A stretch of DNA of 64,000 bases from Acidovorax radicis N35 (GCF_000204195.1 NZ_AFBG01000024.1:1-64000); one strand, 5' to 3'. Positions 43,837 through 53,000 are shown, counted from the first letter of the stretch. Program-made: numbers and translations. Notes: generated from the sequence alone by a model not told the origin.

Positions 43837-46416
43837 ATGGATGTATCCCGCACCCGGGCCCTGCGTGGCCCCAATCTCTGGAGCCGCCACATGGCCATTG
43901 AAGCCGTGGTGGCCTGCTCGGAAGCCGAGCGCGCCGTGGGCCAGATGCCCGGATTCGAAACCCGGCTGCGGGCGCTGTTCCCCGCCATCGGTGCCCTGCA
44001 CCCTGAAAGCGGCGGCGGCGAAATTTCGCTGGCCCATGTGCTCCAGGCTGCTGCGCTGGCTCTGCAGGCGCAGGCCGGCTGCCCGGTGACCTTTGCGCGC
44101 ACCACCGCCACCACCGACGCAGGCGTGTACCAGGTGGTCGTCGAATACAGCGAGGAAGCCGTGGGCCGCAAGGCCTTTGAATACGCACAGCAGCTCGTCG
44201 AAGCTGCACAGGGCACCGGGACTTTTGACGCCGATGCGGTCATTGCAGAGTTGCGCGAACTCGACGAAGACGAGCGCCTGGGCCCGAGCACCGGCTCCAT
44301 CGTGGACGCGGCGGTGGCACGCGGCATTCCGTACCGCCGCCTCACGCGCGGCAGCCTGGTGCAGTTCGGCTGGGGCTCCAAGCAGCGCCGCATCCAGGCC
44401 GCCGAGGTCGACTCGACCAGCGCCGTGGCCGAATCCATCGGCCAGGACAAGGACCTGACCAAACGCCTGCTGCACGCTGCCGGCGTGCCGGTGCCGCTGG
44501 GCAAACCCGTCGAGACCGTGGACGAAGCCTGGGAAGTGGCGCTCAAAGTCGGCTTGCCGGTGGTCGTGAAGCCCCAGGACGGCAACCAGGGCAAGGGCGT
44601 GACGGTCAACATCACCGACCGCGCACAGCTGGAAGAAGCCTTCCGCACCGCCGCCGAACACGGCACCGTGATGGTCGAGCGCTTTTTGCCCGGCCATGAT
44701 TTCCGTCTGCTGGTCGTCGGCGACCAGCTCGTGGCCGCCGCACGCCGCGAACCGCCCCAGGTGCTGGGCGACGGCCAACACACGGTGCGCGAACTCGTGG
44801 ACCAGGTCAATCTGGACCCACGCCGGGGCGAAGGCCACGCTACATCGCTCACCAAGATCCGCCTCGATGACATCGCTGTGGCCCGTCTTGCCATGCAAGA
44901 TCTGAAACCCGACTCCGTCCCCGCCAAGGGCCAGCGCGTCATCCTGCGCAACAACGCCAACCTCTCCACCGGCGGCACCGCCACCGACGTGACCGACGAC
45001 GTGCACCCTGAAGTGGCTGCACGCGCCGTGGCCGCCGCCCAGATGGTGGGCCTGCACATCTGCGGCGTGGACATGGTCGCCGAGACCGTGCTGCGCCCGC
45101 TGGAAGAGCAAGGCGGCGGCTTTGTCGAAGTGAACGCCGCCCCCGGCTTGCGCATGCACCTGGCGCCCAGCTACGGCAAGCCCCGCAACGTGGGCCAGGC
45201 CATGGTCGACAAGCTGTATGCCCATGGCGACGACGGCCGCATCCCCACCGTGGCCGTCACCGGCACCAACGGCAAGACCACCACCGCCCGCCTCATCGCC
45301 CATTTGTTCACCGCCCAGGGCCTGCGCGTGGGCATGACCAACACCGACGGCGTGTACGTGAACGGCCGCCAGATCGACAGCGGCGACTGCAGCGGCCCCA
45401 AGAGCGCCCGCAACGTGCTGCTGCACCCCGAAGTGGACGCAGCCGTGTTCGAGACCGCCCGCGGCGGCATCCTGCGCGAAGGCCTGGGCTTCGACCGCTG
45501 CCAAGTGGCCGTGGTCACCAACATCGGCGCGGGCGACCACCTGGGCCTGAACTACATCACCACGGTGGAAGACCTGGCCGTCCTGAAGCGCGTGATCGTG
45601 CAGAACGTGGCCACCACAGGCTACGGCGTGCTCAACGCGGCCGACCCCATCGTCGCCGCGATGGCGCCTGCCTGCCCCGGCAAGATCATCTTCTTTGCCA
45701 GCGACCGCCACCACCCCGTGATGGCCACGCACCGCGCACAAGGCCACCGCACCGTGTACGTCGATGGCGACTCCATCGTGGCCTCGGAAGGATCGTGGCG
45801 CGAGACCATCCACCTGCGCGACGTGCCCATCACGCGCAACGGCAAGATCGGTTTTCAGGTCGAAAACGTCATGGCCTCCGTCGCCGCCGCCTGGGGCGTG
45901 GGCATGCCCTGGCAGACCATCCGCCGCGGCCTGTCGGGCTTTGTGAACGACAGCGACAACGCCCCCGGCCGCTTCAACATCATGGACTACCGCGGCGCCA
46001 CCGTTATCGCCGACTACGGCCACAACCCCGACGCCATGCGCGCGCTGGTCGGCGCTGTCGAAGCGCTGCCAGCCAACCGCCGCAGCGTGGTGATCAGCGG
46101 CGCCGGCGACCGGCGCGACGAGGACATCCGCGACCAGACTGTGATCCTGGGTGCCGCGTTCGACGACGTGATCCTGTACCAGGATGCCGCCCAGCGCGGC
46201 CGCGCGGATGGTGAAGTGATGGCCCTGCTGCGCGAGGGCCTGGCGGGCGCATCGCGCACCACGCACGTCGAAGAAATCCGGGGCGAGTTCATTGCCATCG
46301 ATGCGGCCCTGGCGCGCCTGCAGCCCGGTGACCTGTGCCTGGTGCTGGTGGACCAGGTGGAAGAAGCGCTGGCCCACCTGGCCCAGCGCTGCAGCGAAGC
46401 CGGAGCCGCCGCATGA
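43837..46416 (+). CDS. cphA: Cyanophycin synthetase
   Basis: 859 aa, full length. It builds multi-L-arginyl-poly-L-aspartate from Asp and Arg with ATP. Domains: N-terminal domain; ATP-grasp domain (KPQDGNQGKGVTVNI, VNAAPGLRMHLAPSYG) that adds Asp; Mur-ligase-like domain with intact P-loop GTNGKTTTARLI (about residues 475-486) that adds Arg; and C-terminal DYGHNPDAMRALVGAV, SGAGDRRDEDI. It starts 77 bases after the short paralogue. Product is a nitrogen and carbon store. Confidence 0.95.
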   Translation: MDVSRTRALRGPNLWSRHMAIEAVVACSEAERAVGQMPGFETRLRALFPAIGALHPESGGGEISLAHVLQAAALALQAQAGCPVTFARTTATTDAGVYQVVVEYSEEAVGRKAFEYAQQLVEAAQGTGTFDADAVIAELRELDEDERLGPSTGSIVDAAVARGIPYRRLTRGSLVQFGWGSKQRRIQAAEVDSTSAVAESIGQDKDLTKRLLHAAGVPVPLGKPVETVDEAWEVALKVGLPVVVKPQDGNQGKGVTVNITDRAQLEEAFRTAAEHGTVMVERFLPGHDFRLLVVGDQLVAAARREPPQVLGDGQHTVRELVDQVNLDPRRGEGHATSLTKIRLDDIAVARLAMQDLKPDSVPAKGQRVILRNNANLSTGGTATDVTDDVHPEVAARAVAAAQMVGLHICGVDMVAETVLRPLEEQGGGFVEVNAAPGLRMHLAPSYGKPRNVGQAMVDKLYAHGDDGRIPTVAVTGTNGKTTTARLIAHLFTAQGLRVGMTNTDGVYVNGRQIDSGDCSGPKSARNVLLHPEVDAAVFETARGGILREGLGFDRCQVAVVTNIGAGDHLGLNYITTVEDLAVLKRVIVQNVATTGYGVLNAADPIVAAMAPACPGKIIFFASDRHHPVMATHRAQGHRTVYVDGDSIVASEGSWRETIHLRDVPITRNGKIGFQVENVMASVAAAWGVGMPWQTIRRGLSGFVNDSDNAPGRFNIMDYRGATVIADYGHNPDAMRALVGAVEALPANRRSVVISGAGDRRDEDIRDQTVILGAAFDDVILYQDAAQRGRADGEVMALLREGLAGASRTTHVEEIRGEFIAIDAALARLQPGDLCLVLVDQVEEALAHLAQRCSEAGAAA

Positions 46417-46934
46417 CAAAGCCTGCAGTGCCCGGCAAGGGCGCGCGCTTTGCAACGGCCGTGCTGATCGCCATCGCTGGGGTGATGGGCGGTGCCGGAC
46501 TGGCCCAGGCGGCATCGGGCGAAAAAGTCGGCACGGTGGACACGGCCTTCCAGTGGCTAGGTCGCGACCACGACATCATCGTGGAGGCCTATGACGACCC
46601 GGCGGTGCTGGGCGTGACCTGCTACGTCTCCCGCGCACGCACCGGCGGCATCAAAGGCACCTTGGGCCTGGCCGAAGACCGCGCCGAAGCCTCCATCGCC
46701 TGCCGTCAAGTGGGGCCGATCAGCTTCCCCGAACCGCTCAAAAAGCAGGAAGAAGTGTTCAGCGAACGCATGTCCATCCTGTTCAAACGCCTGCGCATCG
46801 TGCGCATGGTGGACCCGGCCCGCAACACGCTGGTCTACCTCACCTACTCCGAAAAGCTCATCGACGGATCACCCCAGAACAGTGTGACCGCCGTGCCAGT
46901 GGACCGGGCCACGGTGATACCGCTGCGCAAGTAA
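46413..46934 (+). CDS. creA: CreA-family exported protein
   Basis: 173 aa. Its ATG overlaps the cphA stop (ATGA), implying translational coupling. A signal peptide (TAVLIAIAGVMGGAGLAQA) precedes the CreA domain: DHDIIVEAYDDPAVLGVTCYVSRA, RTGGIKGTLGLAED and FKRLRIVRMVDPARNTLVYLTYSEKL. CreA proteins are periplasmic and of unknown function. The linkage to cphA is notable but may reflect genome location only. Confidence 0.88.
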   Translation: MTKPAVPGKGARFATAVLIAIAGVMGGAGLAQAASGEKVGTVDTAFQWLGRDHDIIVEAYDDPAVLGVTCYVSRARTGGIKGTLGLAEDRAEASIACRQVGPISFPEPLKKQEEVFSERMSILFKRLRIVRMVDPARNTLVYLTYSEKLIDGSPQNSVTAVPVDRATVIPLRK

Positions 46935-46974
46935 CCGCCGGGGCCGAACCGCCCTGGCCTGTGTGCTGGCCGGT

Positions 46975-47946
46975 TCAGGCCACCTCGAGCAGCGACCTGC
47001 GGGCCTGGTTGTATTCCCGCTTCAATTGGTCGACATAGTCACTGGTGGACCGAATGGCGTTGATGGCGCCGATGCCCTGGCCGCAGCCCCAGATGTCCTT
47101 CCAGGCCTTGGCGGCGCCCCCGCCAAAGTTCATCTTGCTGGGGTCGCTGGTGGGCAGGTTTTCAGGATCCAGCCCCGCGGCCACGATGGACGGCCGCAGG
47201 TAGTTGCCGTGCACCCCGGTGAACAGGTTGCTGTAGACGATATCGTCTGAGCTGGAGTTCACGATGGCCTGCTTGTAGCCCTCCACGGCACGAGCCTCTT
47301 CGGTGGCGATGAAAGCCGAGCCGATGTAGGCAAAGTCTGCCCCCATGGACTGGGCAGCCAGGATGCCGCCACCGGTTGCAATCGCACCCGAAAGCGCGAG
47401 AGGGCCGTCAAACCACTGGCGGATTTCTTGGATCAGCGCAAACGGGCTCTTGACCCCCGCATGCCCACCTGCGCCAGTCGCCACGGCAATCAGCCCGTCG
47501 GCCCCCTTGTCCACCGCCTTGCGCGCAAAACTGTTGTTGATCACGTCGTGCAGCACCACGCCACCATAGCTGTGCGCGGCGGCATTGATGTCTTCGCGGG
47601 CCCCGAGCGACGTGATGATGATGGGCACCTTGTACTTCACGCACAGTGCCATATCGTGCTCCAGCCGCTCATTGCTTTTGTGCACGATCTGGTTGATGGC
47701 AAAAGGCGCGGCGGGCTTGTCGGGGTGCGTCCGATTGTGGGCCTCCAGCGCTTCGGTGATTTCGGCCAGCCACTCATCGAGCAGCGAGGCAGGCCGGGCA
47801 TTGAGCCCCGGCATGGAGCCCACCACACCCGCCTTGCACTGGGCGATCACCAGCTGGGGCGTGCTGATGATGAACAGCGGCGAGGCGATCACCGGAAACG
47901 GCAGGCGGTTGAGCGGGGCTGGCAGGCGCGAGGCGGGCAATGACAT
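46975..47946 (-). CDS. Nitronate monooxygenase / NAD(P)H-dependent flavin oxidoreductase
   Basis: 323 aa from MSLPASRLPAPLNRLPFPVI, with GGAG upstream. TIM-barrel FMN enzyme of the NMO/2-nitropropane dioxygenase family: PVIASPLFIISTPQLVIAQCKAG, ATGAGGHAG, GAIATGGGILAAQSMGADFAYIGSAFIATEEA. It oxidises nitroalkanes/nitronates or acts as quinone reductase. Divergent from a PadR regulator; twin operators lie between them. Confidence 0.88.
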   Translation of the reverse strand: MSLPASRLPAPLNRLPFPVIASPLFIISTPQLVIAQCKAGVVGSMPGLNARPASLLDEWLAEITEALEAHNRTHPDKPAAPFAINQIVHKSNERLEHDMALCVKYKVPIIITSLGAREDINAAAHSYGGVVLHDVINNSFARKAVDKGADGLIAVATGAGGHAGVKSPFALIQEIRQWFDGPLALSGAIATGGGILAAQSMGADFAYIGSAFIATEEARAVEGYKQAIVNSSSDDIVYSNLFTGVHGNYLRPSIVAAGLDPENLPTSDPSKMNFGGGAAKAWKDIWGCGQGIGAINAIRSTSDYVDQLKREYNQARRSLLEVA

Positions 47947-48000
47947 GGTGGCTCCAGTGGGGGGATGGCAGGACAACGGCGACAGATGGCTGCCCAAACA

Positions 48001-48016
48001 ATGCAACCAGTTGCAT
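48001..48016. promoter_or_regulatory. PadR operator candidate 1
   Basis: ATGCAACCAGTTGCAT, a perfect 7-bp palindrome around CA. Sits 55 bases upstream of the nitronate monooxygenase start. Its sequence is the exact reverse complement of operator 2. Confidence 0.7.
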
Positions 48017-48040
48017 AAATATATGCCACCCAACCCATCA

Positions 48041-48056
48041 ATGCAACTGGTTGCAT
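48041..48056. promoter_or_regulatory. PadR operator candidate 2
   Basis: ATGCAACTGGTTGCAT, 40 bp centre to centre from operator 1 (about four helical turns), 29 bases upstream of the PadR gene start. The ATGCAAC/GTTGCAT pattern resembles the ATGT/ACAT half-sites of PadR-family operators. Confidence 0.7.
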
Positions 48057-48084
48057 TGATTTTTCACAAGCTAGACTGCCGGCC

Positions 48085-48615
48085 ATGTCGATGAGCCACG
48101 CCCTGTTGATTTCCTTGCTGGAAAAACCCTCCTCCGGGTTCGAGCTGGCACGGCGCTTTGAGCGCTCCATAGGTTACTTCTGGCACGCCACCCACCAGCA
48201 GATCTACCGCGAACTGGGCAGGATGGAAGCCGCAGGCTGGATCGAAGGCCAGGCAGCGGACGACGCGGGCCGCACGCGCAAACGGGTTTACCAGGTCTTG
48301 CCCGCGGGTCGGGGCGAACTCGCCCGCTGGACGGCCGAGCCCGCTGAACACCTGTTGCCACGCGATGCCTTCACGCTCAAGGTCCGCGCAGCCGCCGTGA
48401 TGGAAGAGCTGGACCTGCGGCCCGAGGCCCAGGCCTATATGGCGCTGCACCAGGCCCGCCTGGCCGAATACCAGGCCATTGAGCAGCGTGACTTCCCCGA
48501 ACTGGAGGGCCTGAGCCGCCGGGACCGCATCCAGCGAGCCATCCTCCAACGCGGCATCCGCTTTGAAGTTTGCGAAATCGAGTGGGCGCAGACGCTGCTG
48601 CAGGCGCTGGAATGA
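48085..48615 (+). CDS. PadR-family transcriptional regulator
   Basis: 176 aa. An N-terminal winged helix domain with ALLISLLEKPSSGFELARRFERSIGYFWHATHQQIYRELGRMEAAGWIEG, cut as HATHQQIYRELGRME in the recognition helix region, and a C-terminal helical dimerisation domain (RAAAVMEELDLRPEAQAYM, LSRRDRIQRAILQRG). Probably represses itself and the divergent nitronate monooxygenase gene through the operators at 48001-48056; the inducer is unknown. Confidence 0.9.
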   Translation: MSMSHALLISLLEKPSSGFELARRFERSIGYFWHATHQQIYRELGRMEAAGWIEGQAADDAGRTRKRVYQVLPAGRGELARWTAEPAEHLLPRDAFTLKVRAAAVMEELDLRPEAQAYMALHQARLAEYQAIEQRDFPELEGLSRRDRIQRAILQRGIRFEVCEIEWAQTLLQALE

Positions 48616-48747
48616 GGCCTTCAGCTTCGTGGCCCGCAGAGTCAGCCAGGGCCATTGCACCGCGAAGCTGTGGGAAGCGGCTGGCATTCCGCCACGCAGC
48701 ACCCGCAAGACCTGTAAAAAACTAGCGCCTCAGCTGCAATTTCCTAG

Positions 48748-48805
48748 TCAAATCGGCCATTAGCGCTTTTACGTAGAACGTTTACAGCTATCCAATTAAT
48801 AGCAA
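48748..48805. repeat. Dispersed palindromic repeat, copy h
   Basis: TCAAATCGGCCATTAGCGCT, TTTACGTAGAACGTTTACAG, then CTATCCAATTAATAGCAAAC. Diverged; the second half of the core is poor. Confidence 0.5.
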
Positions 48806-48824
48806 ACTCCATCCCCAAGACGGG

Positions 48825-49472
48825 TCAGCCCTGCGCTGCAATCTGCCGCAGGGCCTGCTCGAACACCTCCACCGGCTGGCCGCCCTGGATCAGGTGGCGC
48901 TCGTTGATGATGATGGCGGGCACCGAGTGAATGCCGTTTTGCAGATATAGCTGCTCGCGTTCACGTACCTCGTCGGCGTAGCGGTCGGACGCCAGCAGCG
49001 CACGCGCCTCACCAGCGTCAAGCCCCACCTCCTCGGCCACACGCACCAGCACCTCGTGGTCGCTGGGGTTCTGGCCGTCGGTGAAATAGGCCTTGAACAG
49101 CGCCTTCTTCAGCGCGGGCTGCACGCCCTTTTCTTCAGCCCAGTGCAGCAGCCGGTGCGCATCAAAGGTGTTATAGATGCGGCTGCGCTTGTCCATGCTG
49201 AAGGTAAAGCCCAGTTCCGCGCCGCGTGCAGCGATGGCCTCGCGGTTCTTCTGGCTCTGCTCGGGCGTCGCGCCGTATTTTTCATGCAGATGCTCACCAA
49301 TGTCCTGGCCTTCTGGCGCCATCTGCGGGTTCAGCTCGAAGGGCTGAAAGTGCAGATCCAGTGCAACCTCGCCCTTCAGCCGGTCGGCCGCCTGCTCCAG
49401 CGCCTTAAGGCCGATGATGCACCAAGGGCAGGAGACATCGGAGACGAAATCGATCTTGAGGGTCGTGGTCAT
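48825..49472 (-). CDS. DsbA-family oxidoreductase, FrnE-like
   Basis: 215 aa from MTTTLKIDFVSDVSCPWC; the upstream frame is unsupported. Thioredoxin fold with CPWC at Cys15-Cys18 and an inserted helical domain, GIHSVPAIIINERHLIQGGQP near the C-terminus (cis-Pro loop). Similar to FrnE/2-hydroxychromene-2-carboxylate isomerase-like disulfide isomerases. No signal peptide, so cytoplasmic. Confidence 0.9.
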   Translation of the reverse strand: MTTTLKIDFVSDVSCPWCIIGLKALEQAADRLKGEVALDLHFQPFELNPQMAPEGQDIGEHLHEKYGATPEQSQKNREAIAARGAELGFTFSMDKRSRIYNTFDAHRLLHWAEEKGVQPALKKALFKAYFTDGQNPSDHEVLVRVAEEVGLDAGEARALLASDRYADEVREREQLYLQNGIHSVPAIIINERHLIQGGQPVEVFEQALRQIAAQG

Positions 49473-49712
49473 GCGGGTTCCAGTGAGGAAAGATGCGGCA
49501 TCGTAGGCGTGGAGCCATACCCGTGCAGTCGCCGGGTTTACTAGGGTGCCACAGAGTGGTTGCCAGCCCGACGCGACGGTCCACCCCATGCCCAAATCGG
49601 CGGGCCGTACGTCGATCTTCCTCCCTGTGCTCCGTGTACAGGCGGGGGATATAGTGCATGGCGGTATGCACTGAGCTAGGCCCTTTGATTCACCATCGCC
49701 AAAAGGATCGCA

Positions 49713-50021
49713 ATGACCGCATTTGCACTCATCATCAAGCACAAGACGCTGCCTGGAAAACGCGAGGAGGTCCGAAAAATCTGGGAAAAGCACATGGCAC
49801 CGGCCATTGCGTCCAACCCAGGCCATACGGCCTACTTCTACTGCTTTGACAATGCCGACCCGGATTCCATCTGCGCATTCCAGCAGTATTCAAGCGTTGA
49901 AGCCTCCCAGGAATTTCTGAAAACGAGCATCTACGCCGCGTACCTGAAAGACGTTGAGCCTTTGCTGGCCGGTCCTCCTCAGGTCACGGCACTGACGCCC
50001 ATCTGGTCCAAAGTGGCCTGA
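49713..50021 (+). CDS. Antibiotic biosynthesis monooxygenase (ABM) domain protein
   Basis: 102 aa, ferredoxin-like fold. MTAFALIIKHKTLPGKREEV...YFYCFDNADPDSICAFQQYSS...EFLKTSIYAAYLKDVEPLL matches the YgiN/ABM family, quinol or heme-related monooxygenases. It stands alone with an AGGATCG at ribosome-binding distance. Confidence 0.85.
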   Translation: MTAFALIIKHKTLPGKREEVRKIWEKHMAPAIASNPGHTAYFYCFDNADPDSICAFQQYSSVEASQEFLKTSIYAAYLKDVEPLLAGPPQVTALTPIWSKVA

Positions 50022-50081
50022 CAGCTTCCAGCGGGGCGTCCACTCGCCACGCGGGCGGGCACCTGTTGACACGGACGCGCC

Positions 50082-51599
50082 TTAGCGCAACCACTCCCGC
50101 AGCTCTGTCTTCAACACCTTCCCATAACTGTTCTTTGGCAGCGCCTCCACCCAACGGTACACCTTGGGCCGCTTGAAGCGCGCGATGTGCTCCAGGCACA
50201 GGGCGTCCAGCACCGTATCCGCGATAGGCGGGCCCCCGCCAGCGACGAGAAAGGCAATCACCACCTCGCCCCATTCCGCATCGCGCAGCCCCACCACGGC
50301 GACCTCGTGTACCTGGGGGTGAAGCAGCAGCACCTCTTCGACCTCGCGCGGGTAGATGTTGGAGCCGCCCGAGATGATCACGTCCTTGGAGCGGTCCTTG
50401 AGCGTGAGGAAGCCGTCGGTATCCAGGCTGCCCGTGTCACCCGTGTACAGCCAGCCGTTACGCAGCGTCTGCGCCGTGGCGGCGGGGCTGTTCCAGTAGC
50501 CGGGCATGACGGTATCGCCGCGCACCACCACCTCGCCGGTCTCGCCGGTGGGTACGCTCTGGCCTTGGGCGTCGACCACGCGCACCTCCACCAGCGACTG
50601 CGCCACGCCGACCGAGGCCATGCGGTCGGCCCAGCGGGGATGGGCGGTGTCGGCCAGATGCGCGCGTGACAGCGCCGTGATCGTCATGGGGCTTTCGCCC
50701 TGGCCGTAAATCTGCACGAAGCGATCGTTGCCCATCACGGCCATGGCGTTGCGCAGGTCGTCGGCATACATGGGGCCGCCGCCGTAGACGATGGTTTTGA
50801 AGCCGGTCACATCTGCGCTGGTGGCCTGCACGTGCTCCACCAGCCGGTGCACCATGGTGGGCGCAGCAAACAGTGTGAGCTGGCCCACCGATGCCGCAAG
50901 CTGCACCAGCTCCGCAGGCTCGAAGCCGCCCGACACCGGCACCACGTGCCGCCCGCCGCGCAGCACCTGTGCGTAGTTATAAAGGCCCGCGCCGTGCGAC
51001 ATAGGCGCGGCGTAGACCATGGCGTCGCCGGGCAGCACGTCGTCCACGTCGGTGAAGTAGCAGGCCGTCATGGCCAGCAGGTTGCGGTGGGTCTGCATCA
51101 CGCCTTTGGGGCGGCCGGTGGTGCCCGATGTGTAGAACAGCGAGGCGACATCCTCGGGTGCGCGGTCACAGACTTCCATGGGTGCGTGTACCACTGCGGC
51201 GCGGTATGCGTCGGAGCCGAAGACCAGCAAACCGGCGTCCATCGCCCCCGCCTCCTGCGCGGCAGATGCCAGGGCCTGTGATGCCAACACCACGCGCGCG
51301 CCAGAGTCCGCCAGCACGTAGGCCAGCTCCTTGGCATGCAGCTTGTAATTGACGGGCACCGACACCGCCCCGGCCCACACAATGGCGTGCAGGGCTCCCA
51401 GATATTCGGGCGCATTGGCGGCATAGATGGCCACGCGGTCGCCGGGGGCCACGCCACATTGCGCGCGCAGATAGCCCGCCAGGGCGGCGGCGCGAGCGCC
51501 CAGGTCGCGGTAGGACCACAGCACGTCGCCCCCCTGCAGCACAGCGGGCTGGTGGGCATGCAGCAAAGCGCTGCGGCGCAGCAGGTGGGCGATGTTCAT
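50082..51599 (-). CDS. AMP-binding acyl-CoA ligase
   Basis: 505 aa from MNIAHLLRRSALLHAHQP. ANL superfamily: LFYTSGTTGRPKGVMQTH (P-loop, about residue 165), YGGGPMYADDL, GYWNSPAATAQTLRNGWLYTGDTG and KNSYGKVLKTEL (catalytic Lys). It activates a carboxylic acid as acyl-AMP and then acyl-CoA. Similar to long-chain or aromatic acid-CoA ligases; substrate unknown. Downstream neighbour is the ABM gene on the other strand. Confidence 0.9.
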   Translation of the reverse strand: MNIAHLLRRSALLHAHQPAVLQGGDVLWSYRDLGARAAALAGYLRAQCGVAPGDRVAIYAANAPEYLGALHAIVWAGAVSVPVNYKLHAKELAYVLADSGARVVLASQALASAAQEAGAMDAGLLVFGSDAYRAAVVHAPMEVCDRAPEDVASLFYTSGTTGRPKGVMQTHRNLLAMTACYFTDVDDVLPGDAMVYAAPMSHGAGLYNYAQVLRGGRHVVPVSGGFEPAELVQLAASVGQLTLFAAPTMVHRLVEHVQATSADVTGFKTIVYGGGPMYADDLRNAMAVMGNDRFVQIYGQGESPMTITALSRAHLADTAHPRWADRMASVGVAQSLVEVRVVDAQGQSVPTGETGEVVVRGDTVMPGYWNSPAATAQTLRNGWLYTGDTGSLDTDGFLTLKDRSKDVIISGGSNIYPREVEEVLLLHPQVHEVAVVGLRDAEWGEVVIAFLVAGGGPPIADTVLDALCLEHIARFKRPKVYRWVEALPKNSYGKVLKTELREWLR

Positions 51600-51885
51600 C
51601 GAGTGCACTCCACAACAGAAGTTTTCAGGGTCACCAATCTCCACGGCCGGGGAGACATGCTGGCACTGTAGGCACACGGGGCGCTTGCGCACAGTCGCCC
51701 AAATACCCAAGGGAAAACCCCGCCCCGGCCAAGAAGCACCTGGTTACCACGCGCGGCCAATTCCCCACAAGCTGTGGCGTTGAAACGCGGTTGCCTAGAC
51801 TGCATCTGATCCTCATGCGCCGCGACCGGCCCACCCAGGCGAGCGCCCCACCGTTTTCACCCAACGCCTTCGCAGGCAACACCCC

Positions 51886-52917
51886 ATGAACCTGGACCAG
51901 CAAAAATCCATCCTCACCATCGCCCTCCTGGCCGCATTTGCAGACGGCAACAAGGACGACGCCGAGCGCGAAGAGATCCGCCGCATTGCCCAGTCGCTCG
52001 CGGGCGATGCAGGCATGGCAGACCTCCCGCGCATTTACCAGGACGTGCTGCTCCAGCGCACCAGCGTGCAGGCGGCCGCGCAGGCCTTGAACGAGCCCAT
52101 GCACCGCCAGCTGGCCTACGAGATGGCCGTGTGCGTGTGTGACGTGGATGGCCGGCAGACGCCTGCAGAGGCGCAGTTCCTGGCCACGCTCAAGACCGCA
52201 CTGCAGCTGGGTGCACAACAGACCGCAGCCTTTGACCAGGAGGCTGACGCGTTGGTCGACGTGGCCGAGACGGCATCACCCTCTGCCGTGCCTTGGGGCG
52301 TGGCAGGCGCGGCCACGAGCGCTGCGGCCTATGCCGCTGCATCGGCGCCGTCGCCCGCATCCGCCCCCGTGCCGGCTGCCGGGCCCGCACCCACCGGCCC
52401 CGGCGACGCCGAGCTCGACAAGTCCATCCTGAACTACGCGCTTCTCAACGGTGCACTGGAGCTGCTGCCGCAGTCCTGGGCATCGATGGCCATCATCCCG
52501 ATGCAGGTGAAGATGGTCTACGGCATCGGCAAGGCGCACGGCGTGGAGCTGGACCAGGGCCACATCAAGGAGTTCATCGCCGCTGCGGGCGTGGGCATGA
52601 CGTCGCAGTACCTGGAGCAGTTTGGCCGCAAGCTGCTGGGCGGCCTGCTGGGCAAGGTGGCGGGCCGGACCCTCGGTGGACTGGGCGGCGCGGCCACGGG
52701 CATGGCGTTTTCGTTTGCCACCACCTATGCGCTGGGCCAGGTGGCCAAGCGCTACTACGCTGGCGGCCGGGTGATGAGCACGGCCATGCTGCGCGATACC
52801 TTCCAAAGCCTGCTCGGCCCCGCCAAACAGATGCAGTCGCAGTACCTGCCGCAGATCCAGCAGAAGGCCGCCATGCTGGACGCTGGCAAGATCATGGCCA
52901 TGGTGCGCGGGGCCTGA
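51886..52917 (+). CDS. TerB-like and DUF697-type protein
   Basis: 343 aa. The N-terminal part (about 1-115) is TerB-like: LTIALLAAFADGNKDDAEREEIRRIA, with a DVDG stretch. An Ala/Pro-rich linker (about 130-175) leads to a C-terminal domain with ALELLPQSWASMAIIPMQVKMVYGIGKAHG and glycine-rich membrane-embedding helices (GGLLGKVAGRTLGGLGGAATG), resembling DUF697/YcjF. Possibly an inner-membrane stress protein. Confidence 0.75.
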   Translation: MNLDQQKSILTIALLAAFADGNKDDAEREEIRRIAQSLAGDAGMADLPRIYQDVLLQRTSVQAAAQALNEPMHRQLAYEMAVCVCDVDGRQTPAEAQFLATLKTALQLGAQQTAAFDQEADALVDVAETASPSAVPWGVAGAATSAAAYAAASAPSPASAPVPAAGPAPTGPGDAELDKSILNYALLNGALELLPQSWASMAIIPMQVKMVYGIGKAHGVELDQGHIKEFIAAAGVGMTSQYLEQFGRKLLGGLLGKVAGRTLGGLGGAATGMAFSFATTYALGQVAKRYYAGGRVMSTAMLRDTFQSLLGPAKQMQSQYLPQIQQKAAMLDAGKIMAMVRGA

Positions 52918-52938
52918 CGTACCACCGCATCTTCAGTA

Positions 52939-53000
52939 AACGCTATATTTTTAATAGCATTTAGCGCTTGCCAGATAAGCGCCAAAGGCCATTTTTATCA
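52939..53000. repeat. Dispersed palindromic repeat, copy i
   Basis: CGCTATATTTTTAATAGCAT, TTAGCGCTTGCCAGATAAGC, then GCCAAAGGCCATTTTTATCA. Closest to the consensus of the family. Confidence 0.8.

Noticed and set aside
43819..46515. Minus-strand frame of 898 codons opposite cphA
   Set aside because: No motifs; the plus strand encodes full-length cyanophycin synthetase.
46947..46977. Inverted repeat GAACCG...CGGTTC between creA and the nitronate monooxygenase gene
   Set aside because: No T run on either side; too weak to call a terminator.
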